13,156 nucleotides of DNA from assembly GCA_021826035.1 (NCBI GenBank), contig JAKBBE010000072.1, positions 1-13,156 on the forward strand, in the 5' to 3' direction. The position numbers were made by a program, and so were the translations under genes. Positions 7,577 to 13,156 of the stretch are shown piece after piece. A model generated the notes under the pieces. That model worked only from the letters and a program-made list of their open reading frames with translations, was not told where the DNA came from and made no database searches. The DNA comes from Pseudomonadota bacterium. Its GTDB lineage: Bacteria > Pseudomonadota > Gammaproteobacteria > Steroidobacterales > Steroidobacteraceae. The number at the start of each line of letters is the position of its first letter. The first letter of the stretch is position 1.

Positions 7577-8239
7577 TCAAGAGTTGCTCTGATGCCTCTC
7601 AGAATCGGCCTCGTTGCGACGCAAGCGTCCGGCGGCCGGCAGATGCCAGCCGTGCTCGATGGCCATGTAGCGCAGCGCAAAGCATAGCAGTCCACCAACG
7701 ATTGCCGTGGGCACCGGCGCAAGCGCAAGCCTCTGGCCTCCAACCGCCACTGCTGCTCCGGCGAGTGCCGCCAGCGCATAGAGATCCGCACGCAATACCG
7801 TAGGGATCTGGTTCACCAACACATCTCGCACCATGCCGCCACCGATACCCGTCAGCATGCCGAGCAGGGCCGCCATCACGGGATTCAGGCCATACACCAG
7901 TGCCTTCTGCGCGCCTGCCACCGCAAAAAACGCCAGACCGATTGCGTCAAACCAGAGCACCGGATTACTGAGCCGCGCAAGAAGTGGATACCAGAAGAAG
8001 ACCACGAACCCCGCGAGAACGGACACTCCGAGGTACTTCCAATCAGCGAGCGCGGCCGGTGGCGTTGCTCCGATCAGAACGTCGCGGGTGATGCCGCCCG
8101 CATTGCCCGCAGCGAACGCCAGCACCATGATGCCGAAAATGTCGAGCTTGTGCTTAACCGCGGCGACTGCGCCACTGAGGGCAAATACGAACGTACCCCC
8201 GAGATCCAGGACCATCAGCAGAACATGTGTCACACGCAT
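7577..8239 (-). CDS. TRIC-family seven-helix membrane protein (YadS/UPF0126-like)
   Basis: A 220-residue membrane protein of the prokaryotic TRIC family (PF03458, formerly UPF0126), homologous to trimeric intracellular potassium channels. The family's internal duplication is visible: repeat one has SGAVAAVKHKLDIFG (22-36) and GGITRD (48-53); repeat two has FDAIGLAFFAVAGAQKAL (97-114) and GGGMVRD (133-139). The glycine-rich turns and the Arg-Asp pairs are the conserved pore-region motifs. Seven hydrophobic segments are expected, two sets of three plus one. The last 20 residues form a charged cytoplasmic-type tail. The start is supported by AGGGGAG just upstream, although the spacing to ATG is short, about three bases. 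It follows the M20D gene by 58 bases on the same strand and is probably co-transcribed. A monovalent cation channel is likely; its physiological role is unknown. Confidence 0.88.
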   Translation of the reverse strand: MRVTHVLLMVLDLGGTFVFALSGAVAAVKHKLDIFGIMVLAFAAGNAGGITRDVLIGATPPAALADWKYLGVSVLAGFVVFFWYPLLARLSNPVLWFDAIGLAFFAVAGAQKALVYGLNPVMAALLGMLTGIGGGMVRDVLVNQIPTVLRADLYALAALAGAAVAVGGQRLALAPVPTAIVGGLLCFALRYMAIEHGWHLPAAGRLRRNEADSERHQSNS

Positions 8240-8297
8240 ACGCTCCCCTTCGCGTTCATCGCCTGCCCTATGATGCGCTATCCGGCGCTCATAGCCT

Positions 8298-9566
8298 TCA
8301 GGCCGGCAACCACGCCAGTGTAGAGACCACCAACGCCTCCACGCCCGTTTCGAGAGTCGGATGGATCACCGGCAGAAATCGGGGATTGTGGTTCGTCGGG
8401 ATTTCATTGATCCGATTCGCCGCCTTGGCCTTCGCGTAAGTTTCGGGATCGGTGCCGCCGACGAACCAGAAGACCGAAGGCGCCTTCCATTCAGCTCCGA
8501 ACGACCCGAAGTCCTCGCTGGCCGTCGCCGGGCCGGTTTCCCTGACGCGGTCGGAGGAGAAATGCCGTCGGAAGGCCGCTGCGACCCGCTGACTTGCGTC
8601 CGGATCATTGACAGCGAGGGGGTACCGATCGAGCAACGTGATCTCTGGGGGCCGCGGCGCACCGGAGGCCGCCGCCTCGGCGTTGACGATCCGCTCGATG
8701 GCGGCAAGGACGCGCTTGCGCACATTTTCATCATAGGTCCGTACATTGAGCTTGATGATGGCCTCATCGGGAATGACATTTTCCTTCACACCAGCCTGAA
8801 GAGCGCCAATGGTGACGACGGCCGCCTCGGTAGCGGCCACCTCGCGCGACACAACGGTCTGCAGCCGCATGACCGTGGCGGCCGCCATCACGACGGGGTC
8901 AATGGCTGCCTGGGGCATTGAACCGTGGGCACCACGGCCAAAGAGCCTGATTTGGAGACTGTCCGCGGCGGAGGTAATCGGTCCGGCGCGACTGGCAACC
9001 GTACCCGCGGGGCCCACCATCACGTGCTGACCGAGGACCACATCGGGCTTGGGAAATCTCTCGAAGAGACCATCGTCGATCATCGCCTGCGCACCCTGCG
9101 CGGTCTCCTCCGCCGGTTGAAATACCACGAGCACCGTTCCGCGCCAGAATTTTCGGCCTTCGCCGAGCAGCGTCGCCGCCCCCACCAGCCACGCCACGTG
9201 CATGTCATGACCGCAGGCGTGCATCACCGGGACATCGTTCCCATCTGCGTCCTTCGCCTTGGCTGTGCTCGCATATGGAACGCCCGTCATTTCTTCGACG
9301 GGCAACGCATCCATGTCGGCGCGCAGCATGACCGTCGGCCCATCGCCATTTCGCAGGAGTCCGACGACACCGGTTTTCCCGACTGCGCTCGTTACTTCGT
9401 AGCCACTGGCACGCAGGCGCTTCGCCGCCAACGCCGCCGTGCGAGTCTCCTGCATCGAGAGCTCCGGGTGCGCATGTACGTCCCTGTAGAGGGCCTCGAG
9501 ATCCGGAAGCAGATGCTCCAGATTTTCCAGCACTGACCTGGAACGTTCGGGAGATTCAACGCTCAT
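8298..9566 (-). CDS. M20D family metallo-amidohydrolase (hippurate hydrolase / IAA-amino acid hydrolase-like)
   Basis: A 422-residue cytoplasmic metallo-hydrolase of peptidase family M20D, which removes acyl groups from N-acyl amino acids or related amides. Motifs in order: HPELSMQE (33-40), RADMDALP (82-89), HACGHD (116-121), PAEETAQGA (151-159), GQH (179-181), GRGAHGSMP (210-218, in the lid domain), ASEDFGSF (349-356) and NHNPRF (392-397). Likely di-metal ligands are Cys118, His120, Glu154, His181 and His393, with Glu153 as general base. No signal peptide is seen. The frame stays open upstream to 9746, but a perfect AGGAGG six bases before the ATG at 9566 fixes the start. The downstream TRIC gene lies 58 bases away on the same strand. 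The substrate cannot be inferred; hippurate-like N-acyl amino acids are the family default. Confidence 0.92.
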   Translation of the reverse strand: MSVESPERSRSVLENLEHLLPDLEALYRDVHAHPELSMQETRTAALAAKRLRASGYEVTSAVGKTGVVGLLRNGDGPTVMLRADMDALPVEEMTGVPYASTAKAKDADGNDVPVMHACGHDMHVAWLVGAATLLGEGRKFWRGTVLVVFQPAEETAQGAQAMIDDGLFERFPKPDVVLGQHVMVGPAGTVASRAGPITSAADSLQIRLFGRGAHGSMPQAAIDPVVMAAATVMRLQTVVSREVAATEAAVVTIGALQAGVKENVIPDEAIIKLNVRTYDENVRKRVLAAIERIVNAEAAASGAPRPPEITLLDRYPLAVNDPDASQRVAAAFRRHFSSDRVRETGPATASEDFGSFGAEWKAPSVFWFVGGTDPETYAKAKAANRINEIPTNHNPRFLPVIHPTLETGVEALVVSTLAWLPA

Positions 9567-10028
9567 GCGATTCCTCCTATACCGGGGCCGCGGAGCGTGC
9601 CCGTAGGTATGGCACGTGTACCACGGCATGTGAGATAGTTTAGTCCCGTTCGCGCGCCGCCGGCCGGTACACTGCAGTTCACCTGGACCAATCGATTCTG
9701 CACCGCACTCAAAGGCGCTTCTGGGGCGCTGCAACTGCCCGCCCAATCGTTCAATGATGCGTTTCTGTCCATACTCTGACTAGCGCGCAGACGCTACCAG
9801 CACTTTCGCCGCGCCACACCAACGAGTTCCGGGAGGCTATCAAAGCGCTCCTCCAGGCTGCCACGAGAACTTCCCACGAGAACCGCCGGTTCCGTACCAT
9901 CCGCATGGTCATCTTGAGAGTTGCAGGCAAACTCGACGTCTCCCGCATCGACCTGAATGCCACCGCGCAGCAAAATCACGTCGGTTGACTCAGTAGAGAA
10001 GCGGGTCTCCGATGAAATAAGGCAAGCG
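9567..10028. other. Gene-free stretch between the M20D gene and the fic remnant
   Basis: The right-hand gene runs toward this region and the left-hand gene starts from it, so the M20D promoter should lie near 9580-9660; I see no clear -35/-10 pair. A short dyad TGGCACGTGTACCA at 9610-9623 could be an operator. Around 9780-9990 both strands have short open frames: plus strand with a segment reading HTNEFREAIKALLQAA, minus strand with GSSRGSLEERFDSLPELVG. Neither has a plausible start or ribosome site, and I recognise neither. They could be gene debris in the same accessory block as the fic remnant. Confidence 0.4.
9573..9578 (-). promoter_or_regulatory. Strong ribosome binding site for the M20D gene
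   Basis: The minus strand reads AGGAGG six bases before the ATG at 9566. This perfect Shine-Dalgarno site rules out the longer start at 9746 and is the best ribosome site in the window along with that of csrA. Confidence 0.85.
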
Positions 10029-10652
10029 CTACGGCAACGCGTACCAGGTCGAACGACCTCCGCCGTGGCGCACCAGGAGCCCCTGCTCGACCAGGCTGCT
10101 GAACGTGGCTTTCAGCGTGTTCGCACTGGCGCCGTATTCGCGCACCATGTCACGCGTCGCCACCCTTCCTAGAGTCCGGGCGTAGTCCAGAATCTTCGTC
10201 GCCAGATCGGACAACGTAACTGCAGACCTCTTCCGTTCAATCTTGATCGCCAGTCGATTCTTCTGCTGCTGCAATGCTCGCAGGAAACACAACAGCCAGG
10301 GCTGCCAGTTGGTGGTCGTGCCGTTCAGCGTGCTTTACGTCTGCCGCAGTGCCTGGAATACCGTCTCCATGACCGCGCCATAACTTGCCACCTGCTGCTC
10401 GTCGCGGGTGGCAAAGGACTGGATGTTCAGTCGACCCAGCAAGGTTTCCACCTCGCGGTCGGTGAGCCGGCTGCCTTCGATGCGCGTGGAAGATCCGATG
10501 CTTTCGACGGTGGCGATGCGCCGCAGGGCACTCAGCCGTTCGAGCGCGACGATGCCCAGCGCTCGCCAAGCGCGTTTGAACTCGTCCAGCTCCGATAGCA
10601 GTGCCAGGAGCTGGGGCCTGATCTCGCCGGTATCGATGTTGAACATACCCAT
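10029..10652 (-). pseudogene. fic: Broken fic gene: catalytic core missing, stop codon after the junction
   Basis: Fic proteins transfer AMP or other phosphate-containing groups to target proteins through an HPFxDGNGR core. Here only the two ends survive. Residues 1-100 match the N-terminal region of the family, including the autoinhibitory [S/T]xxxE[G/N] motif as STRIEG (55-60) and the family sequence LRRIATVESIGSSTRIEG. After METVFQ the sequence jumps to ALRQT, then TAA (10335-10337), then in the same frame STLNGTTTNWQPWLL and the C-terminal helix and winged-helix domain ending RSTWYALP. In intact homologues a segment like ALRxTQGTL leads into NWQPWLLFFLRALQQQ, so the TAA probably replaces a CAA codon. 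About 160-170 residues with the whole Fic core are absent. A 105-residue inhibitory fragment could still be made. No strong ribosome site is seen at 10652 or at the in-frame ATG at 10646. Confidence 0.85.
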
Positions 10653-10657
10653 TGATA

Positions 10658-10685
10658 TACCGGATTACACCAGTTTCTACCGGAT
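10658..10685. repeat. Two direct 8-bp repeats just upstream of the fic remnant
   Basis: TACCGGAT occurs at 10658-10665 and again at 10678-10685, exactly 20 bases apart, or about two helical turns. They lie 6 to 33 bases before the fic start codon, where a promoter or operator would be. This could be a pair of binding sites on one DNA face for a regulator, perhaps once the Fic winged-helix domain; that is inference. Confidence 0.4.
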
Positions 10686-10809
10686 AGGCCATCGGAATAC
10701 GCCTGAACGACCGGGGATACGGAGGCCACCGGTCTTTTTGACGGGACCACAGATCAGCTAAAATCGCGCGATCGGGCGTTCGTTACCCCATTAGCGCCGC
10801 AGCGTCGCG

Positions 10810-10905
10810 TTACGACAAACCGGTGCGCCGCCGGCGTATCACCCAGAAGGGTCGGCCGGTCATCGATCCGTTCAGCATCCAGTCCCAGTCATCGACGTCG
10901 CTCAT
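10810..10905 (-). CDS. Possible 31-residue small protein
   Basis: A short frame begins MSDVDDWDWMLNGSMTG and ends in a basic stretch with IRRRR before TAA. The minus strand has GGGGGTGAG two bases before GAC-ATG region, a fair Shine-Dalgarno-like site about five bases from the ATG. The split of an acidic, Trp-rich start and a basic, Arg-rich end is not typical of random frames, but the ORF is short and I recognise no family. It lies between parE and the fic remnant on the same strand. It may be a real small protein, the truncated start of a lost gene, or chance. Low confidence. Confidence 0.25.
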   Translation of the reverse strand: MSDVDDWDWMLNGSMTGRPFWVIRRRRTGLS

Positions 10906-10994
10906 GTCTCACCCCCGCGGCGTCCGTCGATAAGCCTCGCCGCCCAACGACCGCGCCAGTGGTCGCGCAGCGAACGAACCGGATCAGAAATTCT

Positions 10995-11288
10995 CTATTC
11001 CAGATGCCTATCCGGATCCATGCGCCCGTGCAAGACTCGGATGACATGAACAGTATCAGGCGTCAACGTGTAATAGACAGCGTGGCTGCCTACAAACAAC
11101 ACGCGGCATCCGTTACGCACGTAGTCGCGCTTCATCCCAATCTCGGGATTATTCGCGAGCTTCCTGATGCCGCTGTCCAACTCATCGAGATACCGGTCTG
11201 CCTGGAGCTCACCCCACTGCTCGAAAGAATATTGCCAGACATCGATCAGATCGCTCTCAGCTGATCCATGGACATGGATCGTGCGCAT
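10995..11288 (-). CDS. parE: ParE/RelE-family toxin
   Basis: A 97-residue toxin of the RelE/ParE superfamily. ParE proteins poison DNA gyrase, and RelE relatives cleave mRNA on ribosomes; the sequence pattern here is of ParE type. Visible family features are the N-terminal strand and helix (HVHGSAESDLIDVWQYSFEQWG), the mid-region LANNPEIGMKRDYV, and the C-terminal strands CRVLFVGSHAVYYTL and HVIRVLHGRMDPDRHL, the usual close of these toxins. The length is typical and all secondary-structure elements are present, so it looks intact. The ATG at 11288 overlaps the antitoxin TGA by one base (TGATG), so translation is coupled; a GTG one codon earlier is possible. The antitoxin gene comes first, the usual parDE order. 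Confidence 0.88.
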   Translation of the reverse strand: MRTIHVHGSAESDLIDVWQYSFEQWGELQADRYLDELDSGIRKLANNPEIGMKRDYVRNGCRVLFVGSHAVYYTLTPDTVHVIRVLHGRMDPDRHLE

Positions 11289-11539
11289 CACGAGTCGGAT
11301 TTAGCACCGCGCCGGGCCTTCGATTTGATCTTGCGCATATCTAATTCGCCGGCGTCGCCGCTGCGCTCGCCGTCAAGCAAGGCCTTGCGAAGGCCCTCAA
11401 TCTTGTGCTCGCGCTCCTCGAGAAGGCGCAGACTGGCGCGGACCACTTCGCTCGCGGACCCATAGCGTCCACTGGCGAGCTGCCGGTCGATAAAGCTCTC
11501 GAAATGATCGCCGAGATTGATACTGGTGGTCTTGCTCAT
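11288..11539 (-). CDS. parD: ParD-family antitoxin (ribbon-helix-helix)
   Basis: An 83-residue antitoxin of the ParD/CopG type. Residues of about 3-45 (TTSINLGDHFESFIDRQLAS, then GRYGSASEVVRASLRLLEERE) form the ribbon-helix-helix DNA-binding domain that represses its own promoter. Residues of about 46-83 are a charged, flexible tail that would wrap and neutralise ParE. It is encoded directly before parE with a one-base overlap. The start is fixed by CGGAGG five bases upstream of the ATG. A dyad at 11555-11573 just upstream is a plausible autoregulatory operator. Such pairs stabilise plasmids or genomic islands, or remain as domesticated remnants. Confidence 0.9.
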   Translation of the reverse strand: MSKTTSINLGDHFESFIDRQLASGRYGSASEVVRASLRLLEEREHKIEGLRKALLDGERSGDAGELDMRKIKSKARRGAKSDS

Positions 11540-11554
11540 CTGGGCCTCCGATTG

Positions 11555-11573
11555 ATTACAATTTTATAGTAAT
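11555..11573 (-). promoter_or_regulatory. Putative parDE promoter and operator
   Basis: The dyad ATTAC (11555-11559) / GTAAT (11569-11573) flanks an AT-rich core that reads TATAAA on the minus strand (11563-11568), a good -10 element, 24 bases before the parD start. No good -35 box is seen. ParD proteins bind small dyads over their own promoter, so this is the natural operator candidate; that is inference from family behaviour. Confidence 0.45.
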
Positions 11574-11635
11574 TCTTGGTAGTAGGCCACGTGCCTCCGT
11601 CGCCGGGGCGGCCGGCGCGACTGCCGCGCCTTGCG

Positions 11636-11653
11636 CACCCTATGCGTAGGGTG
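11636..11653. repeat. Palindromic hairpin near the tRNA 3' side
   Basis: CACCCTATGCGTAGGGTG forms a 7-bp stem with a 4-base loop. Short GTAGGGTG palindromes of this kind are often multicopy intergenic elements in GC-rich proteobacteria, but only one copy is seen in this window. Confidence 0.35.
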
Positions 11654-11842
11654 TAATGCCAGATTTCGCCCTGAGTAATCGAAATTCTGTACGGCGATCG
11701 AGGCTCAAAAAGGGCAGTGAGATGCCAGCAATTTGCGCGTCGAGACCAGAAAAGTCCTGGGGGAAACCAACAGTAGATTTCGCTTCGCTTTTCGTACGAG
11801 CGAATGGGCCGCTGTTGATTGGGCCGGCGCAAGTAATTGATC

Positions 11843-11933
11843 TGGCGGAGAGAGAGGGATTCGAACCCTCGAAGGGCTTTTGACCCTTACACCCTTAGCA
11901 GGGGTGCGCCTTCGACCACTCGGCCATCTCTCC
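11843..11933 (-). tRNA. tRNA-Ser (anticodon GCT)
   Basis: The minus strand from 11933 to 11843 folds as a class II tRNA. The acceptor stem GGAGAGA (11933-11927) pairs with TCTCTCC (11853-11847), followed by discriminator G and an encoded CCA (11845-11843). The D-arm begins GCCGAGTGG. The anticodon stem CACCC/GGGTG encloses loop CTGCTAA with anticodon GCT, which reads AGC and AGU. A long variable arm precedes GAGGG-TTCGAAT-CCCTC, the T-arm. The length of 91 bases is normal for serine tRNA. It follows csrA on the same strand, as in E. coli. Confidence 0.97.
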
Positions 11934-12321
11934 GCATTTCGCGAGGCGGGTATGCCGCAGGGCGGCTTGGGTCAGCATGCCTGCTGCCCTGTGCCCCGCG
12001 AACAGGGGGCGCATGATACTGGAAACGCCCCAAGATTGGGACTTCGAAGCGAACGGGGCGTGAGCGACCCCGGCCGTTCGTCGTAATCGGCGCACCGTAC
12101 TGGATGAAAAACCGGTAGGCATCAGGGCACCGACCGCCACGCGGGCGGGACCTGATGGGCGCGGAGCGGGCGTCAGGGCACGAGAAGGGTTCGCCCGACT
12201 GTGGCCCGTCCGGCCGTCGGATCGATGCGCGCTGGAGCACCATCGACCCGGTCCGCGCGCATCCCGTGGTGCACCGATCGGAGCCGCGGGGAGCCGTTCA
12301 CGCGCCAGTTCGCGTCATTGC
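11934..12321. other. Spacer between csrA and tRNA-Ser
   Basis: A 388-bp gene-free stretch that should hold the csrA 3' end and the tRNA promoter. It includes the imperfect dyad CCCAAGATTGGG at 12040-12051 and several GC-rich self-complementary stretches. I see no second tRNA gene and no clear csrA terminator. Confidence 0.4.
12013..12018 (-). promoter_or_regulatory. Candidate -10 element of the tRNA-Ser promoter
   Basis: TATCAT on the minus strand matches the -10 consensus at five of six positions and is followed by a GC-rich GCGCCCC, a discriminator type common at stringently controlled stable-RNA promoters. It lies about 80 bases upstream of the tRNA 5' end. The matching -35 is poor, so this is tentative. 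Confidence 0.35.
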
Positions 12322-12576
12322 TCAAAGCACAGTGTCGGGTACGTCCGCAGTCGCCGTCTCGCTCCCGGAGCCCGATTCCGGCCCGGAGTGCGACCCTGGG
12401 GCGTGTTGCTCCTTCTCCCGCTGGATGCGTCTGTAGATCTCCTCGCGGTGGACCGCGACGTCTTTCGGCGCCTGGATCCCAATCCGCACCTGGTTTCCCT
12501 TGACGCCGAGGACGGTGACCGAGACTTCGTCTCCGATCATCAGCGTCTCGCCTACTCTTCGGGTCAGTATGAGCAT
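12322..12576 (-). CDS. csrA: Carbon storage regulator CsrA with an extended C-terminal tail
   Basis: CsrA binds GGA motifs in mRNA leaders and controls translation and stability of transcripts for carbon metabolism, motility and biofilm. Residues 1-55 ([20 protein letters not shown] and onward) match the E. coli protein almost exactly, including the RNA-contact residues Leu4, Arg6, Arg7 and Arg44 and the VHREEIY motif. The protein has 84 residues, against 61 in E. coli. The extra C-terminal stretch after about residue 56 is rich in Ser, Gly, Glu and His and looks disordered. The ATG at 12576 has a strong AGGAGG seven bases upstream; a longer frame continues upstream of it but is not used. It lies 67 bases downstream of alaS on the same strand, the usual gammaproteobacterial arrangement. 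Confidence 0.96.
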   Translation of the reverse strand: MLILTRRVGETLMIGDEVSVTVLGVKGNQVRIGIQAPKDVAVHREEIYRRIQREKEQHAPGSHSGPESGSGSETATADVPDTVL

Positions 12577-12611
12577 GGCTCGACCTCCTCGCGAACCACT
12601 GTACACCCTTT

Positions 12612-12636
12612 GGTTGCACCGGGAATCCGTGCAACC
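12612..12636 (-). terminator. Hairpin between alaS and csrA
   Basis: GGTTGCAC at 12612-12619 pairs exactly with GTGCAACC at 12629-12636 around nine bases. It starts eight bases after the alaS stop. No T run follows, so partial termination or mRNA processing between alaS and csrA is more likely than full termination. Confidence 0.45.
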
Positions 12637-12643
12637 CGGCATA

Positions 12644-13156
12644 TCAGCCCGCGAGACGGCCGCCCACCCAGTCCGCGACGGCCGCAAGCGCAGCCTCGAG
12701 CTCGGCAGGATTGGTGCCGCCCGCCTGAGCAAAATCCGCCCGTCCGCCGCCGCGGCCGCCGATGCGGGCGGCGACCGTACCCACCAGCTCACCGGCCTTG
12801 ATGCGCGCCGTCTGGTCTGCGGTGACGCCGGCCACCAGCACCACCTTATCCGGCGCCTGCACGGAGGCGAGCACGATGACGGCGGACTTCAGCCGCTCCT
12901 TCAGCCCGTCGACCGCACTGCGCAGCGCCGCCGCGTCGGCGTCCGCCACCTGAGTGGCCAGCACCTTCACGCCGTGGATCTCGCGCGCACCGGCCGCCAG
13001 GTCAACGCCCTGGCCAGACGCGAGCCGGCCCTTCAGGGCGCGAACTTCGCGTTCCATCTGTTTGATGCGCTCGAGCGCCTCGCGCACCTTGTCCGTCACG
13101 TCCTCGCGCGATCCGCGCACGAGGTGCGCCAATTCCTTCAGCAGCGCTTCGTTCTG
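12644..13156 (-). CDS. alaS: Alanine-tRNA ligase, C-terminal part (partial)
   Basis: This is the last 170 residues of alanyl-tRNA synthetase, which charges tRNA-Ala; the gene runs off the right edge. The visible part starts [20 protein letters not shown], the end of the editing region and its linker, continues through the coiled coil [20 protein letters not shown], and ends with the DHHA1-type C-Ala domain. The glycine-rich motif [15 protein letters not shown], a close variant of the family's GGKGGGRxDxAQAGG, is intact, and the protein ends DWVGGRLAG before TGA at 12644-12646. C-Ala helps the enzyme bind the tRNA elbow and join its catalytic and editing domains. The order alaS-csrA-tRNA-Ser on one strand supports the call. 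Catalytic and editing domains lie outside the window. Confidence 0.96.
   Translation of the reverse strand, partial: QNEALLKELAHLVRGSREDVTDKVREALERIKQMEREVRALKGRLASGQGVDLAAGAREIHGVKVLATQVADADAAALRSAVDGLKERLKSAVIVLASVQAPDKVVLVAGVTADQTARIKAGELVGTVAARIGGRGGGRADFAQAGGTNPAELEAALAAVADWVGGRLAG

Larger units (their letters stand above)
10653..10994. other. Spacer between parE and the fic remnant
   Basis: Apart from the 31-codon frame and the direct repeats listed separately, no gene is visible. TTGACG at 10738-10743 and TAAAAT at 10759-10764 on the plus strand resemble a promoter, but the 15-base spacing is short and no plus-strand gene follows, so its role is unclear. Confidence 0.35.
11540..11842. 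other. Spacer between parD and tRNA-Ser
   Basis: This holds the parDE promoter, a hairpin at 11636-11653 and a small dyad TTCGCT/AGCGAA near 11785-11803. Base composition at 11650-11800 is visibly more AT-rich than in neighbouring genes. I found no copy of the tRNA 3' end here and no gene. No T-rich terminator for the tRNA is visible. Confidence 0.4.

Noticed and set aside
9567..9746. Upstream extension of the M20D gene
   Set aside because: A perfect AGGAGG six bases before the ATG at 9566 marks the real start, and the extra 60 residues do not resemble the family.
9751..9979. Short minus-strand frames before the fic remnant
   Set aside because: Two overlapping frames, neither with a ribosome site or known domain. 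They are mentioned only as possible debris.
11843..11933. Attachment-site repeat derived from the tRNA-Ser 3' end
   Set aside because: I looked for a second copy of the T-arm and acceptor sequence to the left in this window and found none.
12577..12792. In-frame upstream extension of csrA
   Set aside because: CsrA begins MLILTRR throughout bacteria, and a strong ribosome site precedes that ATG. The extension overlaps alaS in another frame.
1..13156. CRISPR array, insertion sequence or transposase gene
   Set aside because: No regularly spaced repeats and no transposase or integrase motifs were found on either strand.

Overview
The window looks like a chromosome segment of a GC-rich gammaproteobacterium. 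The best lineage marker is the right end: alaS, csrA and tRNA-Ser(GCT) in a row on the minus strand, the order found in Escherichia coli and many other Gammaproteobacteria. CsrA is near-identical to the enterobacterial protein over its first ~55 residues. Exported S9 and S10 peptidases and many strong intergenic hairpins would suit a Xanthomonadales- or Steroidobacter-like organism, but that finer placement is inference.

Layout. (1) 1-123: last strand(s) of an outer-membrane beta-barrel protein, followed by hairpins. (2) 490-4685: two divergently transcribed exported serine peptidases, an S9 prolyl-oligopeptidase/DPP-type enzyme (minus) and an S10 carboxypeptidase-like enzyme (plus), sharing a 353-bp spacer; each is followed by a long perfect or near-perfect hairpin. 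(3) 4686-5906: about 1.2 kb with no convincing gene. (4) 5907-7097: a two-gene operon for a periplasmic cytochrome c' and a membrane cytochrome b561-type protein, likely an electron-transfer pair. (5) 7577-9566, minus strand: an M20D metallo-amidohydrolase followed by a TRIC-family seven-helix membrane protein. (6) 9567-11842: accessory DNA next to the 3' end of the tRNA gene, with a broken fic gene, a possible 31-residue ORF, and an intact ParD-ParE toxin-antitoxin pair. (7) 11843-13156: tRNA-Ser(GCT), csrA with an unusual long C-terminal tail, and the 3' part of alaS.

How the genes may work together: the two peptidases probably degrade peptides in the periplasm or outside the cell; the b561 protein probably passes quinol electrons to the cytochrome c'. 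The ParDE/fic block interrupts what is otherwise housekeeping sequence and looks like decayed, horizontally acquired DNA beside a tRNA gene.

I found no clearly new biological system. The most informative oddity is the fic remnant: its N-terminal inhibitory region and C-terminal winged helix remain in one reading frame, while the catalytic Fic core is missing and a stop codon follows the junction.
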